NCBI GenBank assembly: GCA_005217565.1
Contig: SJCO01000003.1
Coordinates: 1 to 64,000 of the forward strand
Source of the DNA: Puteibacter caeruleilacunae
Lineage (GTDB): Bacteria; Bacteroidota; Bacteroidia; Bacteroidales; Prolixibacteraceae
Direction: 5' to 3'
Length of the DNA: 64,000 bases
Shown: positions 63,601-64,000 of the stretch, in pieces
Layout of the letters: each line of letters starts with the position of its first letter
Position numbering within the stretch: position 1 is the stretch's first letter
Program-made: the position numbers and the translations under genes
Notes under the pieces: generated by a model
What the model saw: the letters and a program-made list of their open reading frames with translations, nothing else
What the model was told of the DNA's origin: nothing
Databases searched by the model: none

Positions 63601-63991
63601 TTGTATTCTTATCCTGTTGTTGGTCTTTCACTTTGGGAGACAATACAATTTGTTGTCCCATTACAGTATAACGCACTTTGTCGTTAAACAAGGAGTTCAA
63701 CACATCCTTGATATCCGCCTTTTTAAAGTTAACCTCTACCTTACGGTCAAGGTTAATAAGATTCTTGTTGTAGATGAAGGAAAACTCAGACTGATTCTCA
63801 ATCTCCTTAATCACCTCCTCAACACTCACTTCACGCATCTCAAGAGATAGCTTTGCCTCCTGCGAATATGTATTAACGGCCATGGTTTGCATGATGGTCG
63901 TTAAAACCAAAAAGATTACGATTCTCATAATTCGAAGCATTTTTTTCAAGGCATAGTTATCCCATACCTCACTTTTTTGATTTTTTTTCAT
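60683..63991 (-). CDS. SusC/RagA-type TonB-linked transporter with STN domain (system 2)
   Basis: A 1102-residue protein. After a long basic start and a hydrophobic signal segment (IVIFLVLTTIMQTMAVNTYS) comes an STN (secretin/TonB N-terminal) domain at about 45-120 (LSLEMREVSVEEVIKEI, VEVNFKKADIKDVLNSLF). Then a CarboxypepD_reg-like domain (about 130-215, VTGVVMDESGESLPGVSV), TonB-box-like LEEVVAIGYGVQKKSDLTGA, plug and barrel ending in VTFGVDIKF. The STN domain means it can signal to an anti-sigma factor; the FecI/FecR-type genes are expected just beyond the right edge. It starts at ATG 63991, 9 bases from the window end. Confidence 0.95.
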   Translation of the reverse strand: MKKNQKSEVWDNYALKKMLRIMRIVIFLVLTTIMQTMAVNTYSQEAKLSLEMREVSVEEVIKEIENQSEFSFIYNKNLINLDRKVEVNFKKADIKDVLNSLFNDKVRYTVMGQQIVLSPKVKDQQQDKNTITVTGVVMDESGESLPGVSVFVKGTTTGITTGMDGDYSLAVSSNDILIFSFVGMKSQEIAVNGRAKIDVTLQTENIGLEEVVAIGYGVQKKSDLTGATVSIKSEQLVETPITRADQAIQGKMAGVSVTTTSGSPAAPIKIRIRGANSINGNNAPLVVIDGFAGGDLSTLSPADIESMEVLKDASATAIYGSRGANGVILVSTKKGKAGTIEFEINSFVGVQSILKEWDLLGAYDYAVLANERSIALGANPSYTDEDIAGFKANGGTDWQDEIMRTSLLNNHQATLSGGTEKSRYLISGNYVDHQGIIKGTDMNRYAIRANIDSKLNNKFTIGFRSYAYRSVESRAGSGWMNGSIVNDALAYEPTLPVYNEDGSYAESPSPILNNPVADYKEPENEYKKNRVELNGFVEYAFNDNLKLKVLGGVHYQHLTNNVFNNQYTYSGRSNNGSASISNSETIIIQNSNILTYNKAFNENHKLNLTLVNEYYKEKKQNSRLGATSFAIESLGFNNVSIGEQVTKPTSGASESSIVSFLGRANYNIKDRYLFTASLRADGASKFADGNQWGYFPSGSVAWRASEEEFMASADQVSNLKLRASFGVTGSQATGPYQSLAAFDSGADYAFDGTNLSTGIQLSRQANPELKWEKTEQVNLGIDLGLWDSRLNMSMDYYKKNTKDLLLDIPLPLQSGFKTELRNIGEVQNEGFEFLVSAVPVNGAFNWETNFNFAVNKTETVDLGGAEQIFTPGMHFIMEPGQPTGQFYGYIYDGVYTTAMAAEAAKYGKKPGDAIIRDLDGNLKINSDDKTVIGNANHDLIFGFNNSFSYKNFDLNVFVNGMLGGEVYNQSSGKPLGFRNNPPKDARYLDRWSTDNEDGRYPAFSKTNDNKIIQASSILVEDASFLRLKNLSLGYTFPKQLVQRWNLSKLRLYVSGQNLFVVTDYSGYDPEVSHNGESDVQAGLDVDPYPSARIVTFGVDIKF

Positions 63992-64000
63992 ACATTTGAA

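Overview
The window comes from a member of the Bacteroidota, most likely a marine or sediment Bacteroidales-type bacterium; the genus cannot be named from sequence alone. Support comes from two SusC/SusD pairs, a hybrid two-component (HTCS) regulator, a type IX secretion sorting domain, several DUF families typical of Bacteroidota (DUF4857, DUF4876, DUF5017, DUF6686, DUF6850, DUF2023), A-rich leaders without Shine-Dalgarno sequences, and repeated promoter-like TTG-N19/20-TAnnTTTG pairs.

Layout. (1) 0-8 kb: signalling genes. A LytS-type kinase cut by the left edge has a Gly/Ser-rich expansion in its ATP lid. A MNT-HEPN pair and an AlbA_2-type gene remnant sit between two copies of a repeat. 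A second LytS kinase with a thioredoxin-like sensor, its LytTR regulator, and a cytosolic PAS-GAF histidine kinase follow. (2) 8-10.7 kb: a large P-loop DUF4914 protein and a small membrane protein. (3) 10.7-21.7 kb, minus strand: flavodoxin plus DUF2023, then a long operon running TonB-dependent receptor, DUF4876 lipoprotein, DUF6850 barrel, ABC ATPase, permease, DUF4857, OB-fold-like lipoprotein and PepSY membrane protein. The content looks like an iron- or metal-responsive uptake locus. (4) 22-30.4 kb: a DUF6686 protein, a hemerythrin/RIC-like protein translationally coupled to a LuxR regulator, a secreted subtilisin with a T9SS tail, and a DUF3857-transglutaminase-DUF2569 membrane protein.

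(5) 30.4-64 kb: a polysaccharide utilization locus whose enzymes point to chondroitin/dermatan sulfate or a related uronate-containing sulfated glycosaminoglycan. It holds two different family 8 polysaccharide lyases, two sulfatases, a GH88 unsaturated uronyl hydrolase, two SusC/SusD systems (one with an STN signalling domain), a DUF5017 lipoprotein, an HTCS regulator, an IclR regulator and a large HzsA-like protein with two CxxCH motifs. In the expected scheme, SusC/D import polymer or oligomers, the lyases cut them to unsaturated oligosaccharides, the sulfatases remove sulfate, the GH88 enzyme splits the unsaturated disaccharide, and HTCS senses an oligosaccharide. The GH88 protein seems to lack one of its two catalytic aspartates, so the last step needs checking.

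(6) The non-coding spacers are rich in structured repeats. A nested array of about 1 kb (34.84-35.86 kb) mixes several hairpin types with a shared flank ending in CTGTAGCAAC. Three copies of a composite long-inverted-repeat element (27.5, 35.95 and 47.9 kb) keep their palindromic folds although the arm sequences differ. A third hairpin family (CTGTCAG/CTGACAG) occurs three times. These resemble REP/BIME or MITE elements, and no transposase is present in the window. They are the least explained part of the sequence.
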